Assembly (NCBI RefSeq): GCF_030272615.1
Contig: NC_081415.1
Span: 419,428,257-419,492,256, forward strand
Source of the DNA: Cryptomeria japonica
Lineage: Eukaryota; Streptophyta; Pinopsida; Cupressales; Cupressaceae
Direction: 5' to 3'
Length of the DNA: 64,000 nucleotides
This document shows positions 1 through 10,096 of this stretch, one piece after another. How positions within the stretch are numbered: position 1 is the first letter of the stretch; the number at the start of each line of letters is the position of its first letter. The position numbers and the translations under genes were made by a program. A model generated the notes under the pieces. That model was not told the DNA's origin, did no database searches, and saw nothing but the letters and a program-made list of their open reading frames with translations.

Positions 1-1
1 G

Positions 2-244
2 TCTCTCAAGGACCTCAAGAGTCTGCTCACATCACAAGTAGACATACTTCAGAGAGCCTACTCCAATATAGAAGCTATCTTAGCAACTCCTGAAACCTAT
101 ACATTGGACTCAATGGAAGAATTCCATACATAGCTTATGTCTACAAAAGAGTACACTGAAAACATGCTAGCAACATGGTCAAATGCCATATCATAGTTGA
201 AGCAGAACTTTAATGATATTTTTATGAGATTAGCTAATGCATGA
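2..244 (+). pseudogene. C-terminal tail of ORF2-like protein (element J)
   Basis: Reading from base 2 gives about 80 codons with two internal TAG stops and a final TGA at 242-244. The conceptual peptide is helical and leucine-rich, begins SLKDLKSLL and ends IFMRLANA. It occupies the same place, just upstream of the polypurine cluster, as the ORF2 ends of B (ending at 32878) and I (ending at 62717), which begin the matching segment SLRGLVSPRLDSL and RYLRGLVSPRLDSL. The homology is inferred from position and spacing of hydrophobic residues, not from strong identity. The function is unknown. Confidence 0.5.
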
Positions 245-282
245 ACTTTTAAGTTATTTGTGTATATGCTAAACACTTTGAT

Positions 283-285
<3 letters not shown>

Positions 286-338
<53 letters not shown>
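286..338. repeat. (TA)n microsatellite
   Basis: About 52 bp of uninterrupted alternating T and A lie between the end of the ORF2-like tail and the polypurine cluster of element J. The long tyrosine/isoleucine ORF seen on the minus strand here is only this repeat translated. Confidence 0.95.
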
Positions 339-339
<1 letters not shown>

Positions 340-343
340 CTTT

Positions 344-519
344 TTCCATTTGGCATTGTTGTCAAAGGGGGAGTAGAAATATGTATGTGTGTTTTTGAAC
401 TGTATAATGTATGCATTAAGGGGGAGCATGAGTATATGTGTAAATTTGTTGTGTATACACACTTAGCGGTATTACTATAAAATTTTCTAATTGTTGCCAT
501 TAATGCCAAAGGGGGAGAT
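344..519 (+). other. polypurine-tract cluster of J
   Basis: Three G-rich tracts occur in series: CAAAGGGGGAGTAG near 364, AAGGGGGAGCATG near 419 and CCAAAGGGGGAGAT ending at 519. The last abuts the LTR start and is the expected plus-strand primer. The first is preceded by TTTGGCATTG, and the last by GCCATTAATG, the repeated cassette seen in A, B, C and I. Confidence 0.75.
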
Positions 520-1625
520 TGTTGGTTTGATGATGATTGTAATGTATTCATCATTTGTTGTCATTGATGAAACACTCTCACACACACATATGATTATATT
601 GACTACCAGTGTAACTTCAATTGTTTACTCTGTGGTTTATCTCTAATTGGTACTTTGTGTCAACCGGTATGTGCATAAGAGACAATCTGTGGTTATACTA
701 AGTCGGCATCAAGATGAAGATCAAGTTGGAGATCAAGTGGAGATTCAAGGACAATGGTTCATATGTTTTACTCAAACTAGTATTTGATTGTTCCAACCAG
801 TATTCGGTAATTTTGTGATGAGTTACCGCATTTCGTGATGAGTTATTAGCACTGACTGCTTGGCGGTAATTTTTGTGATGAGTTATAATCACTTGTCCAG
901 ATACACTGCACCTAGGAAATTGCGTTATGATTTCTTAAGGCCGACATGAAATCATAGGGTCTATATATTGACATTGCAATGAATTTAAAAAAAAAAAGGA
1001 GTACAAAATAAAAGTGTTATGTTATATGGGAAAGGAAAAAGAGTTAAGTTGTAGAGTATGCAGAAGAGTAGTGCTAAATATGCTTAGAAGGATTTGATCA
1101 AGCAAGTATTGTGCTACTCAGAATAGATCAAACCATTCTTGTTGGTTTCTAACCATTATGGAAAAATTAAATCCCCTAACCAGATAAGCTCTAACAAGCT
1201 TCAAAGTATAAATCCTTTAATAGGGTGATCCATTAGTTTGGATTCAGAAATCCTCCACCGAGGTTACTTTTAACAGGGTACTACCTTTAACATGGTATAA
1301 GCTTCTAATCAAGCTTTGGGGTCTCTAACAAGATTCGCTCCTAGTAGAGAACTTTGTAGACCTTAACCGGTCAGTTATCTATTACTACGGATAGTTAACT
1401 TGTGAGTTCCATCTCGCCATGGTTTTTACCTATTTGGGTTTTCTACATACAAACACTTGTGTTATGGTGGATGCTTTACTTTTTATGGATGTTGTTATAT
1501 CATTTTGGATTACATGCATTGTGTTTAAAAGCTTTGTTAAGTTCATCTACCAGTTAGTGTTTGAAGTAGTTTTATTTTTGGTGTCATTGATTCACCCCCC
1601 CTCTTAGTGTTTTTCAAGTCCATCA
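520..1625 (+). repeat. 3' LTR of element J
   Basis: It begins TGTTGGTTTG directly after the polypurine tract and ends near CAAGTCCATCA (1625). A TATA-like CTATATATTG lies at 961-970. A near-palindromic TTGTTGTCATTGATG lies about 35 bp inside the LTR, as in the other family members. The right edge is set by the LTR-end block TCACCCCCCCTCTTAGTG; the exact last base is uncertain because no 5' copy is available. Confidence 0.7.
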
Positions 1626-3468
1626 GAACGTATCCATCCCATCATACCTACTATTCAAACCCCACTCCTTTACAAACCCTTTTTAGAGAGTCAAGCCTCC
1701 TCTCACTAGCATTTCTCTCTTCCTAAACCCAACCCCCAACTTGTATAAATTGTAGGGTATTCCTGACATCCCAACTATAACCACTCCCATCATTTTTCAT
1801 TTTTTGTCCCACCTACCACCTAGCATTGTAATGCTTACTTTTAACACATGGCTCCACTATAGTATCATATCATTAACAACACTACTTGGAGTATGTGAAT
1901 CCATGTCTATTTCCCATTGTAGGAGTTGATTATACTAACCAAGCCACCATTAATGAGGTAGTTAAGTTTTTTGGTTGTAGATCTTCATGTCATTAATGTT
2001 GGGAGTTGTAGGCTTTGAGTATCTTCTTATGTACCTCCCTAATACCTTTTTATGCACATGGACATAGATTTTTGGTGCAATTTAAAGAAAAACAATGTTG
2101 ATTGTTATGGGCCCTCATCTTTGTACTTCTCTGGTACCTAATGGTCTCCATGTTAGTCAATGCCTCTTTTTAGATGATATTTTGGCTTTAAATACTAAGA
2201 ATAAAATCACTTTTGAGCATATACTAAATCCTCACTAAAACTATCTCAAGCACTTGCATTTAAATGAACATATTTGAGGATAAAAACTTGTATATTTGTA
2301 ATGCCTACATGGAAAAAATCATATTGATTCATGAGTGTCCAAGGACAACAACCCTATTGGTTGAAGAAGTGATTCTCACCCAGAGGTCATGCTTTAGCTT
2401 TAATGGTGATGTTGGTGTTTCCAACTGTTTGTCCACATCTTCCTATAAGTTGGCCTATCTTAATCCATAGAAATCTGGGTTAGTGGCCAATGAACAAGAT
2501 TTAACCAAAAATTAAAATCATTTACACCTCAGGATATACTAAACCTAGGGGGGTTTCCCTTTACAATACTTTATGGTCTTCAATAAATTCTACCAAGTAT
2601 TGCAATATAGAAGATTATTCTTAGTGTAATTTAAATAAGGCAAATGATATGAACCTTAAAATGACTCTATTTTTGGTTATATAACATTTGGATTGCAACT
2701 GAGAACAAATTCCTACCCTAAGCCTAACTCCTAAAAACAAAAAGGGAAAAATATTCTAAATAATAAATTGTTTTTAAACTAGATCTAGAAGTATCATAGA
2801 TCAATGTTTAATCCTAGGGAGAGGAGTCAAATCTTAGATCCTAAATTCAAATTCAAACAACAAATTTCTCCCAATTAGTGACCCCTTTTACAATAAATCC
2901 TAACATTAATTCAACCCCTCATGCTATTACAAAAAATATACTTATAGATCCAGATTATATTCTCAAATCCACAACAATTTTCATAAAGAATTTTATTCCT
3001 TCCTTGAAGGAAACCCATACACAAACCACACAACTACAAAGTTCCATATACAATATGGAGATAATTTGTTGCAATACTTTTTCTATCTGCTCAAAACTAA
3101 TTGGCTTTGTTGTAAAATTACACATTCATTCTACTAAAGAAATTCTAGCCCTAAGGTAAACATTTCTCTATTCTACTTCTCAGAATTCCAAAATTTAAAA
3201 CATGTACAAATAAGAGGAAAAGAGAATATAAAGAAGAAAGAGAAGCTTCTGGATTATTCTTGTAACTGACAGTTGTTTGTTTCCCTCTTCATATCTGATT
3301 TGTAGCCAAATATTTAATTTCCCTCTGATTTTCTACCTTTGTGATCTGCATCTTCCCTCCCTTGTTTGCAACAATAAGTTTTGTCTTTATTTGCACACTC
3401 TCTATTTCTTCCCATGAATTATTTTCTTTTATCCTTTATTTGGCCTCTTGAATATTTCCTCTGGAGAT
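1626..3468. other. no recognisable gene (1.8 kb)
   Basis: AT-rich sequence between element J and element A. Short ORFs such as 2264-2470 and 2878-3159 have no recognisable motif and are not repeated elsewhere in the window. I see no LTR ends, primer sites or structured RNA. It is the pre-insertion DNA into which A inserted and is continuous in origin with the sequence after 37611. Confidence 0.6.
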
Positions 3469-3473
3469 AATCT

Positions 3474-5036
3474 TGTTGGTCCCTACTAGTGACTGAGAAG
3501 GGGGGGGGGGGGGGGTGAATCAGTTACCTATCGGCTATACAAAATTAAAATCTTTTACTCAAGTCTGCACTAACGTAATATTCATCAATACAAACAGTTA
3601 TTGCAGGAGAACATGCATGCATGAAAAGATACACAATAACACCAAGAATTATCTCATGGAAACCCAAATGGGAGAAAACCACGATGTGAGTTGATGCTCA
3701 CAAAATTTATACTCTTTTGGAGCATGCTCTGTAAGGAGCCATCCCTATTAGGAGATTACAAATACACTGTTAGGTGCCACCCGGTTAAGGGATTTTCTTT
3801 AAGGCCTGTTAGTGCCTTTACCCTATTAGAGGTATCCTTGTTAAAGGACTTAGGATAATCAATTAAGATGTCACCCGGTTAAGGGATTTTACAAAGGGAG
3901 GTCTATTAAAGTCCACCTAGTTAAGGGATTTTGAGTTGCAATGGTTAGAAAGCAACATGAAGTTGATCTGCTGGAATAGCTACTAATAGCTTGATCAGAT
4001 CACAATGAAACTCATACTCTGTCTGCACCAGTTGTGTCTGCTCTGCACTACACCAGTTCTCTGCTCATACCCTCGGCTTTGCACTCTATCGGTCCTCTGC
4101 TCATACCCTCAGCTCTGCACTCTGTCAGTCTACTTCACACACACTCTACTCTGCTAAATCACTTAGCACTTCCTCAATCTTGACTCTGCACTTTGGATTG
4201 CCTCTCACAAGATTTGCGCTTTGCAAATTTTTTGATCAAAATGTTTTGCATGAACTCAAAACACTTTATACTCCCTCTGTCGTCACCTTCAAGTGTTTCC
4301 TTAATCAATGCAATCACAGATCTGGGTAGATTTCAAATTCAAATCTTTCAACTCTTTCTATGTGTGCTCTGCAACAATTCCACCAACTACTCATCCAAAT
4401 CTGCCACTGTATCCCCCAAAAATAGCAACTGCTGGGTCGAGTTTAGTATTTTAAATGTGAACTAGAAAATCTGCAATAAATCATGGCTTAACTACATGAT
4501 GACTAAGGCTGAATTCACCAACCTTTAGTTTGGCGTTATCACAAACTAATCAACTCACCTTTTTCCATCACAACTTTGTAACCGATCACTGCTCCTAGAT
4601 TTACGGTGACCACCTATCTTCCTTTTGCTTCACCATCCTACCAATATACCTCTGCGCTCTTCACTAGTGGTTTGCAGTATTTCAATCAAGCCTCTTTTCT
4701 TATTTGCCAATGAGGTTTCATTTTGCATAGGACCTCAAGCCTTCTTTCCTAAGTCACCTTCTATGACTACATTATCATCAGAATTGCCAACTTGAAGATC
4801 TGACCTCAACACCTATCTTCTTGAATGACAAACTGATTATCTTATTATATCTTCCCTTGAACCGATTGAACCTTGATCATCTATCTATGATGCTCCTTCC
4901 ATTTTGTTTGCAAGCCATCACCTTTTCTACTGAGATACACCACTCCACCGGTCAGTGTTGGTCATCAATGACAAATCTCAGCTAATATATCGGCTCACTA
5001 GATTAACCTGTTATGTCAATATCAGTAATGCCAACA
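3474..5036 (-). repeat. 3' LTR of copia A
   Basis: 1,563 bp, bounded by TGTTGG and CCAACA on the plus strand. It matches 35985-37606 over its length, with the repeated CACCCGGTTAAGGGATTTT motifs and the CTCTGCACT-rich segment. A run of 16 G at 3500-3515 is much shorter and interrupted in the other copy (GGGGTGGG near 36009). A minus-strand TATA-like TATAAAG lies near 4265-4271 and is conserved in the other LTR. Confidence 0.93.
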
Positions 5037-5350
5037 ATCTCCCCCTTTGGCATTGATGGAAACACTTCATAATTTGTCTTATCAGTTTCTCGTGCATGTA
5101 CTTTCTTCATTTCTTTCTTTATTTCTATACCAGTCATTACTTCTATTATGAGTAATGAGTATCTCCCCCTAACACTGGCAATACTATATTTTCATCAGAC
5201 CACTTTAACCACTTCTAGCAACCCGCTGCTCAACACTACTGCACACATTCTTCTCACTACTTAACAATACTCAAACACTATAATAATCTCCCCCTTTGAT
5301 AACAATGCCAAAGATTTATTTTAATACACTGACAAGACTGCTCCCCCTAA
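5037..5350 (-). other. polypurine-tract cluster of A
   Basis: On the minus strand the LTR-proximal tract reads AAAGGGGGAGAT (5037-5048). Three more GGGGGAG tracts lie upstream, near 5163-5168, 5288-5294 and 5341-5346. The LTR-proximal tract is preceded by CATCAATGCC and that near 5290 by a related ATTGTTATC sequence. The same multi-copy arrangement occurs in the pol-less elements. Confidence 0.75.
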
Positions 5351-5434
5351 CCAGAGTAGTCCACACTTATCAATCTAGTCTTAGAATTTTTTCATAAAGA
5401 AAGCATACCAGATTTATGTAGAGCCCTTCTTCGC

Positions 5435-7442
5435 TTACTTTAATGCAGGTAGGGGTATCACCCCTAGCTTACCTCTAAGATATTCAAAGGTGTCCTTCGG
5501 TAGTGTCTTGGTGAAGATATCAGCCACCTGTTCTTTTGTTGGTATATACTCCAATCTTACTTCTTTGTCTTGAACCTGTTCCTTGAGGTAGTAGTATTTG
5601 ATAGCTATATGCTTTGTCTTGTAATGCATCACCGTATTCTTGGATATGTTGATATCATAGGTGTTGTCATGGTGAATCACCATAGGCTTAGTCACCTTTT
5701 CTTGGATACCTTCCAATATCTGTCTAATCCATACTACCTATGTATAGTTGATTGCAGCAGCCACATACTTTGCCTCAGTTGTGGATTGAGAGATGCAATT
5801 TTGTTTCTTGCTTGTCCATGACACAATCCTATCTCCAAGAAAGAATGCACCTCCACTAGTGCTCTTTCTGTCATCAATGTTTCCTACCCAGTCTGCATTA
5901 GTGAAGACACTTAAGTTTAAATCTCCCTTATGTGGATACCAAAGACCATACTCATCAATCCCCTTAAGGTATCTAAATATTCTCTTAACTTCCACCATAC
6001 GAGTCTCTTTTGGATTTGCAAAAAATCTAGCAACCAAGCCAACTGCTTGTGCTATATCCAGTCTATTGTGTACTACATATTGCAACTTACCGATCATGGA
6101 TTGGTAAAGTGTCTAATTCACTTCATTAGCCTCATTAGTTTTGGAGAGCTTGCAACCTGTAACCATTGGAGTTCCAATAGGTTTGGAATCTTCCATTCCA
6201 AAAGACTTCAATATTTCCCTTATGTACTTGGTCTGGCTAATGAATATACCATTCTTTAGCTGAGATACTTGCAGACCGATGAAGATTTTATTTCACTGAT
6301 CATGGACATTTCAAATTCTTGCTTCATTTCATCTGCAAAACCTTTTCTCATCTCATTATCTCCCCCAAAGATGATGTCATCTACAAAACTATCTGCAATC
6401 AGATGTTTTTCTTTTTCTCTGGTTTTCAAATATTGTCATTGGTTCTCATGAATCCTATGCTTAACAAATATGAGTGCAGCCTCTCATACCAAGTTCTTGG
6501 TGCTTGTTTTAGCCCATATAGAGCCTTATTCACCTTGCATACCATATCTCTTCCATGTTCTGATACAAACCCTTCTGGTTTCTCTATATACACTTCTTCC
6601 TCTAAAATACCATTCAAGAATGTTGATTTGATATCCATTTGGTAAACTTTGAACTTCTTGTAAGCAACATAAGCAAACAATATTATGACCCCTTCCAGCC
6701 TGGCCATCGGTGCAAAGGTTTCTCTATAATCCATACCTTCTTCCTAAGCATACCCTTTTCAAACTAACCTCTCTTTGTTTCTTACTACTTGACCAGTTTC
6801 ATCCATTGTTTTTAAACACCCATTTGGTGCCTATCACATTTTTGTTCTCCAGTCTAGGCAGAAGAGTCCAAGTTTCATTTTTTTCAATCTGCTCCAGTTC
6901 TTCCTCCATGGATTTAATCTAGTCTTCATATTTTAGAGCCTCCTTTTCTATTTTGGTCTCAATTTTGGAGAGCATACAGGTATTCTCTCTTGCTTTTCTT
7001 CTAGTCAAAACTTCAGCATCTTTGTCTCCAATGATATTGTGAGTAGAGTGATTGTTTTTGACATAACTTGCTAGTACCAGTTCATTTCTTGGAACTTCTT
7101 CTACCGGTTGTGTAGATTCTACTTCACATGCTTCCTCATTTGCTGCTACAACATGATTCTCTTCAGCAGGTTCGATCGGTACAGTGTACTCAAATCCTTG
7201 ATAATCCTCTAGTTCACTCTTGCTATCCTGTTAACTATTGATAATTGGGTGAGTATCCACGCCATAATTCATAGGGAGTTTTATTTTCCCCTTTCTTCAC
7301 CTGTATCCAGTTTAAGGTATACACAATAGTGCTTACTACTTTTCTCTAGAAGATATGTGGAATATCCTTCTGTATCATCAAAGTTCTCACACAATCAATT
7401 AGAGTTTTGTTTCTTCTTTTAGCAACCCCTTTTTGCAGAGGT
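5435..7442 (-). pseudogene. pol: copia integrase end, RT and RNase H (element A)
   Basis: This is the downstream half of A's pol, read leftwards from the B insertion. The first residues at 7442-7346 are the integrase core end (LQKGVAKRRNKTLIDC). A linker follows with the conserved EEELEQIEKNETW block near 6900. RT occupies about 6734-6110: ETFAPMARLEG, YQMDIKSTFLNG, LYGLKQAPRTWYERL and the catalytic SFVDDIIFGGD near 6380. RNase H is at 6097-5435, with TNADWVGN, KSTSGGAFFLG, STTEAKYVAA and the C-terminal EQVADIFTKTLP. Several stops and frame changes break it, including near 7230, 6735, 6110 and 5735. These motifs are diagnostic of copia RT/RNase H. It is not functional as it stands. Confidence 0.93.
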
Positions 7443-7447
7443 GTTCT
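7443..7447. repeat. target-site duplication of B (left)
   Basis: GTTCT immediately before the B 5' LTR; the identical GTTCT is at 34063-34067 after its 3' LTR. Removing B and one copy restores an open frame through the integrase of A, which confirms both the insertion and its boundaries. Confidence 0.95.
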
Positions 7448-8348
7448 TGTTGGAAATTGACACTCTTTGGATTCATATGTTGTCATTGATGGCAACAAGA
7501 TTCTATAGGAGGCAGATACCGGTAGATACCGATAGATACCGGCATTGGAGTAATTAGGGTCATAACCGGCACCGACGCCGACATCCAACACTTCAGTGAA
7601 GTCGACATCAGTTTGGGATCCGGAAAAGGTTTTATTTCTAAAATCATTTTGTAATTGTTGTATAGAGTCGACATTGAATATCTTTTGTAATGTGTTGTAA
7701 GCCGACCTAAGGCATATTGTTTGTAAAGGGTATATAAGTCAGTTTATTAGGTCATTTTGATATAGGAGAATATATATAACAAATGTGGAGAAGAAAAGTA
7801 ATGTGAAGGATATGTATGTAGATCATTTCTATGTGAAATTAATATCATACAATGCTCAATAGACAATTTGTAAAGCTTTCTTACAATAAAGGAGATACCG
7901 GTAAAAGGGTTTAGGGTTTATGAATTGGTACATAATAGAGCTATAACCGAAACTCTTTTTGGCATTGCAGATGCATTTTGTGAGTTCACCATTATTATTT
8001 TATCTCAGCAGAAGCTTGTAGTCAGTGAGACTCTTTTGTGTTGATCAATGTGCCTTCCTGCATGTGCAAGCCCCCATGCTATGTAATATCTTTCATATGG
8101 CCAATGAATTGATATTGTGGGTCACAAATCCCACCATGGTTTTTCCTCTTTGAGGTTTTCCACATATAAAATTTAGTGTGTTATGGTGTTCATTCATGTG
8201 GCTAGTTTATTTACTTCATGTTATATGTTTCTTCATTTACCGATTTATATGTGTATGTTGTAATAAGGTAAAATCTTATAACACTGACAAAACACTGATT
8301 CACACCCCCCCCCCCTCTCAGTGTTCCTAGATTCCTTCTTTTCCAACA
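7448..8348 (+). repeat. 5' LTR of B
   Basis: 901 bp, from TGTTGGAAATTG to TTTCCAACA. It contains TATATAAG at 7731-7738 and three tandem AGATACCGRT units at 7512-7545. The C-rich block near 8303-8322 precedes the end. It matches 33155-34062 closely with scattered substitutions. Confidence 0.95.
7731..7737 (+). promoter_or_regulatory. TATA box of B 5' LTR
   Basis: GGGTATATAAGTCAG is conserved at the same offset in the 3' LTR (33438-33444) and in the LTR of I (56404-56410). Conservation across copies and a textbook TATA sequence support it as the LTR promoter core. The transcript start itself is not visible. Confidence 0.65.
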
Positions 8349-8350
8349 AT

Positions 8351-8363
8351 TGGTATTAGAGCC
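8351..8363 (+). other. primer-binding site of B (tRNA-iMet)
   Basis: TGGTATTAGAGCC lies two bases after the LTR end. The usual plant copia primer site, complementary to the 3' end of initiator tRNA-Met, is TGGTATCAGAGC, so one C-to-T change is seen. The sites of C and I (TGGTATCAAAGC) carry a different single change. Confidence 0.9.
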
Positions 8364-8422
8364 TAGTTCCTTGGAGGAAGTTTAATAGCTTGAGGAAGAT
8401 CTTGAAACATGAATCATTGAAT

Positions 8423-9120
8423 ATGGCTATGGAGAAGCAGCTAGAGATGGCACTTGAGGATTATGATGTTGAAAGGTTGAAGAACTTAAAGCTACAAGAT
8501 GAATTGAATTCTGCTAATGAATTCATTCTTGTTCTGCAAGAAAGGTTATCATCTGCTCAAGCTAGGAGGAAGGAACTTTTGCAAAACTAGGATGATGAAG
8601 AGAAAAATGCACTTAAGGAACAATGTCAGAAGCTGAGTTAACAAAACATGCTCATGAAGAATGAAATGCAAGACCTAGCTATGAGGATGTCAAAAGAAAT
8701 TGGGGACAAAAAGAAGAAGGAATAAATTCTTGTTGTATCTCTGAAGAATAAATATGAAGAATGTGGAAGATTGGCTCATGATAATGATGTGTTGAGAACT
8801 AATTTGGTACAATCCTAGAATAATGAACAAGAGCTTGAAAGAAAAATAATGACTCTGAGAAATGACCTGACTACTATAAGTGAGTATAAAGAAAAATTCA
8901 GGATTAGTGCTGCACAGTTGGATGATCTATTGAAAAGACAAAGGCAAAATGAAGATTCTAGAGGAATTGGATTTGAACAAGGTGAAAGCTCCGGTACTGC
9001 AACAAAGATCAGACAATCAACATGCAAAACTCATCAGACCAGAGGAAACTGGTAAGGCAATCTAATGCTTACAAATTCAATGGCAGATGCTTTGTTTGTA
9101 ATAAATTTGGCCATATGCTA
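8423..9120 (+). pseudogene. gag-like ORF1 of B, N-terminal part
   Basis: Starting at the ATG at 8423 the peptide opens MAMEKQLEMALEDYDVERL and continues as a long heptad-rich coiled coil. A GESSG segment and the first half of a zinc knuckle (CFVCNKFGHM) follow and are cut at 9120 by element C. Several stops and one frame change near 9000 break it. It aligns residue by residue with I (57103 onward) and with C (14928 downward). The knuckle suggests nucleic-acid binding as in a Gag nucleocapsid. I see no copia UBN2 or gypsy capsid motif, so calling it Gag rests on position and knuckles. The reading continues at 15788. Confidence 0.8.
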
Positions 9121-9907
9121 TGTTAGGATTCCCAAAGATACTGAGAGGGGGGGTGAATCAGTATCTAACCAGTTTATGAATTTACTTGATTTAAAACATG
9201 TAAAGCATATCAATATTGTGTACTGGTAAACCAAAAATAATGTAGTAAACAAGAATAGCAACAACCACATAAAAAGCACACCATAATATAGTAGTTTAAC
9301 GAGGAAACCTGGCGTGGGAAAAAACTCAGTGGGATTTGTGACCCACAATATTCACTTACTGGCCAATAAGGGAATATTACTATTTTACAAGAGGGGCCTC
9401 CACATGCAGGAAGGCCAAGTGCCTAGAGCTCACTGCTCAATTACAAAGGAAGCCACACTGACTTACAAAAATGGATTATACAAATCCAATGTCTTGTACT
9501 GCTTCAAATTAGCATTTGCTATGCCAGATCTAGTACTGGTTTTAGCTCTGCTTCATACATAAACCCTTAACCTATAATTCGCATATTAGGTCTGCATAAT
9601 TTCACCTATCACCTTATTACTAAATGTTCTACAATGATCTCATACATATATGAGTCATATTACAACTCGCCATGTCGGCTTACAATGATTTTACAATTAA
9701 TTACAAAATATATTATCAACAAAATTATGTCGGCCAGAGTGCCAGTATCCATACTTTCACTGCCGGTGTTCTGTGTATCGGTGTAGAGTTTGTCATTGCC
9801 GGTGCCGGTATATTTGTTTTGCCAGTATCATATGATTGCAAGGTTGCCATCAATGACAAAACCTTCAATCACCTACAATTTCTCATTGGAGTGTGCATTT
9901 TCCAACA
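9121..9907 (-). repeat. 3' LTR of C
   Basis: 787 bp, bounded by TGTTAGG and CCAACA on the plus strand. It matches 15000-15787 along its length. The polypurine tract (minus-strand AAAGGGGGAGAT) adjoins at 9908-9919. Confidence 0.95.
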
Positions 9908-10078
9908 ATCTCCCCCTTTGACATTGATGGCAACACTCATGAGAAAAATAAAAAAGTGTTCAAAAATGATATCCAAAAATAGTCTGCCAAAAATGTCTTA
10001 CCAAAACTGTATGCTCAAAACTGTGTGCTCCCCCTGAGTAGATGAACCATTTTTCTCATTCCTCTACTCCCCCTTTGA
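9908..10078 (-). other. polypurine-tract cluster of C
   Basis: Minus-strand GGGGGAG tracts occur at 9910-9916, near 10029 and near 10069. The first is the LTR-proximal primer; the third is preceded by the GTCATTGATGTC cassette. ORF2 ends just upstream at 10097. Confidence 0.7.
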
Positions 10079-10096
10079 CATCAATGACAAAGGTTG

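Larger units (their letters stand above)
1..1625 (+). mobile_element. 3' end of pol-less LTR element (J)
   Basis: The window opens inside this element. It shows the last codons of a coiled-coil type ORF, a cluster of GGGGGAG polypurine tracts, and a full 3' LTR. No 5' LTR is present, so size and target duplication cannot be checked. The LTR starts TGTTGG and its final third has the same landmarks as the LTRs of B and I: a CCATGGTTTTTAC block, a TGTTATGGTG block and a C-rich TGATTCACCCCCC block near the end. I place it in the B/C/I family by this layout and by the ORF tail; the nucleotide sequence is clearly diverged. Confidence 0.7.

Noticed and set aside
249-554. Long minus-strand ORF rich in Tyr/Ile
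   Set aside because: It is the (TA)n microsatellite and polypurine cluster read in antisense; no coding signature.
1626-3468. LINE-like coding remnant
   Set aside because: No endonuclease or RT motif found in any frame by eye; left unassigned.
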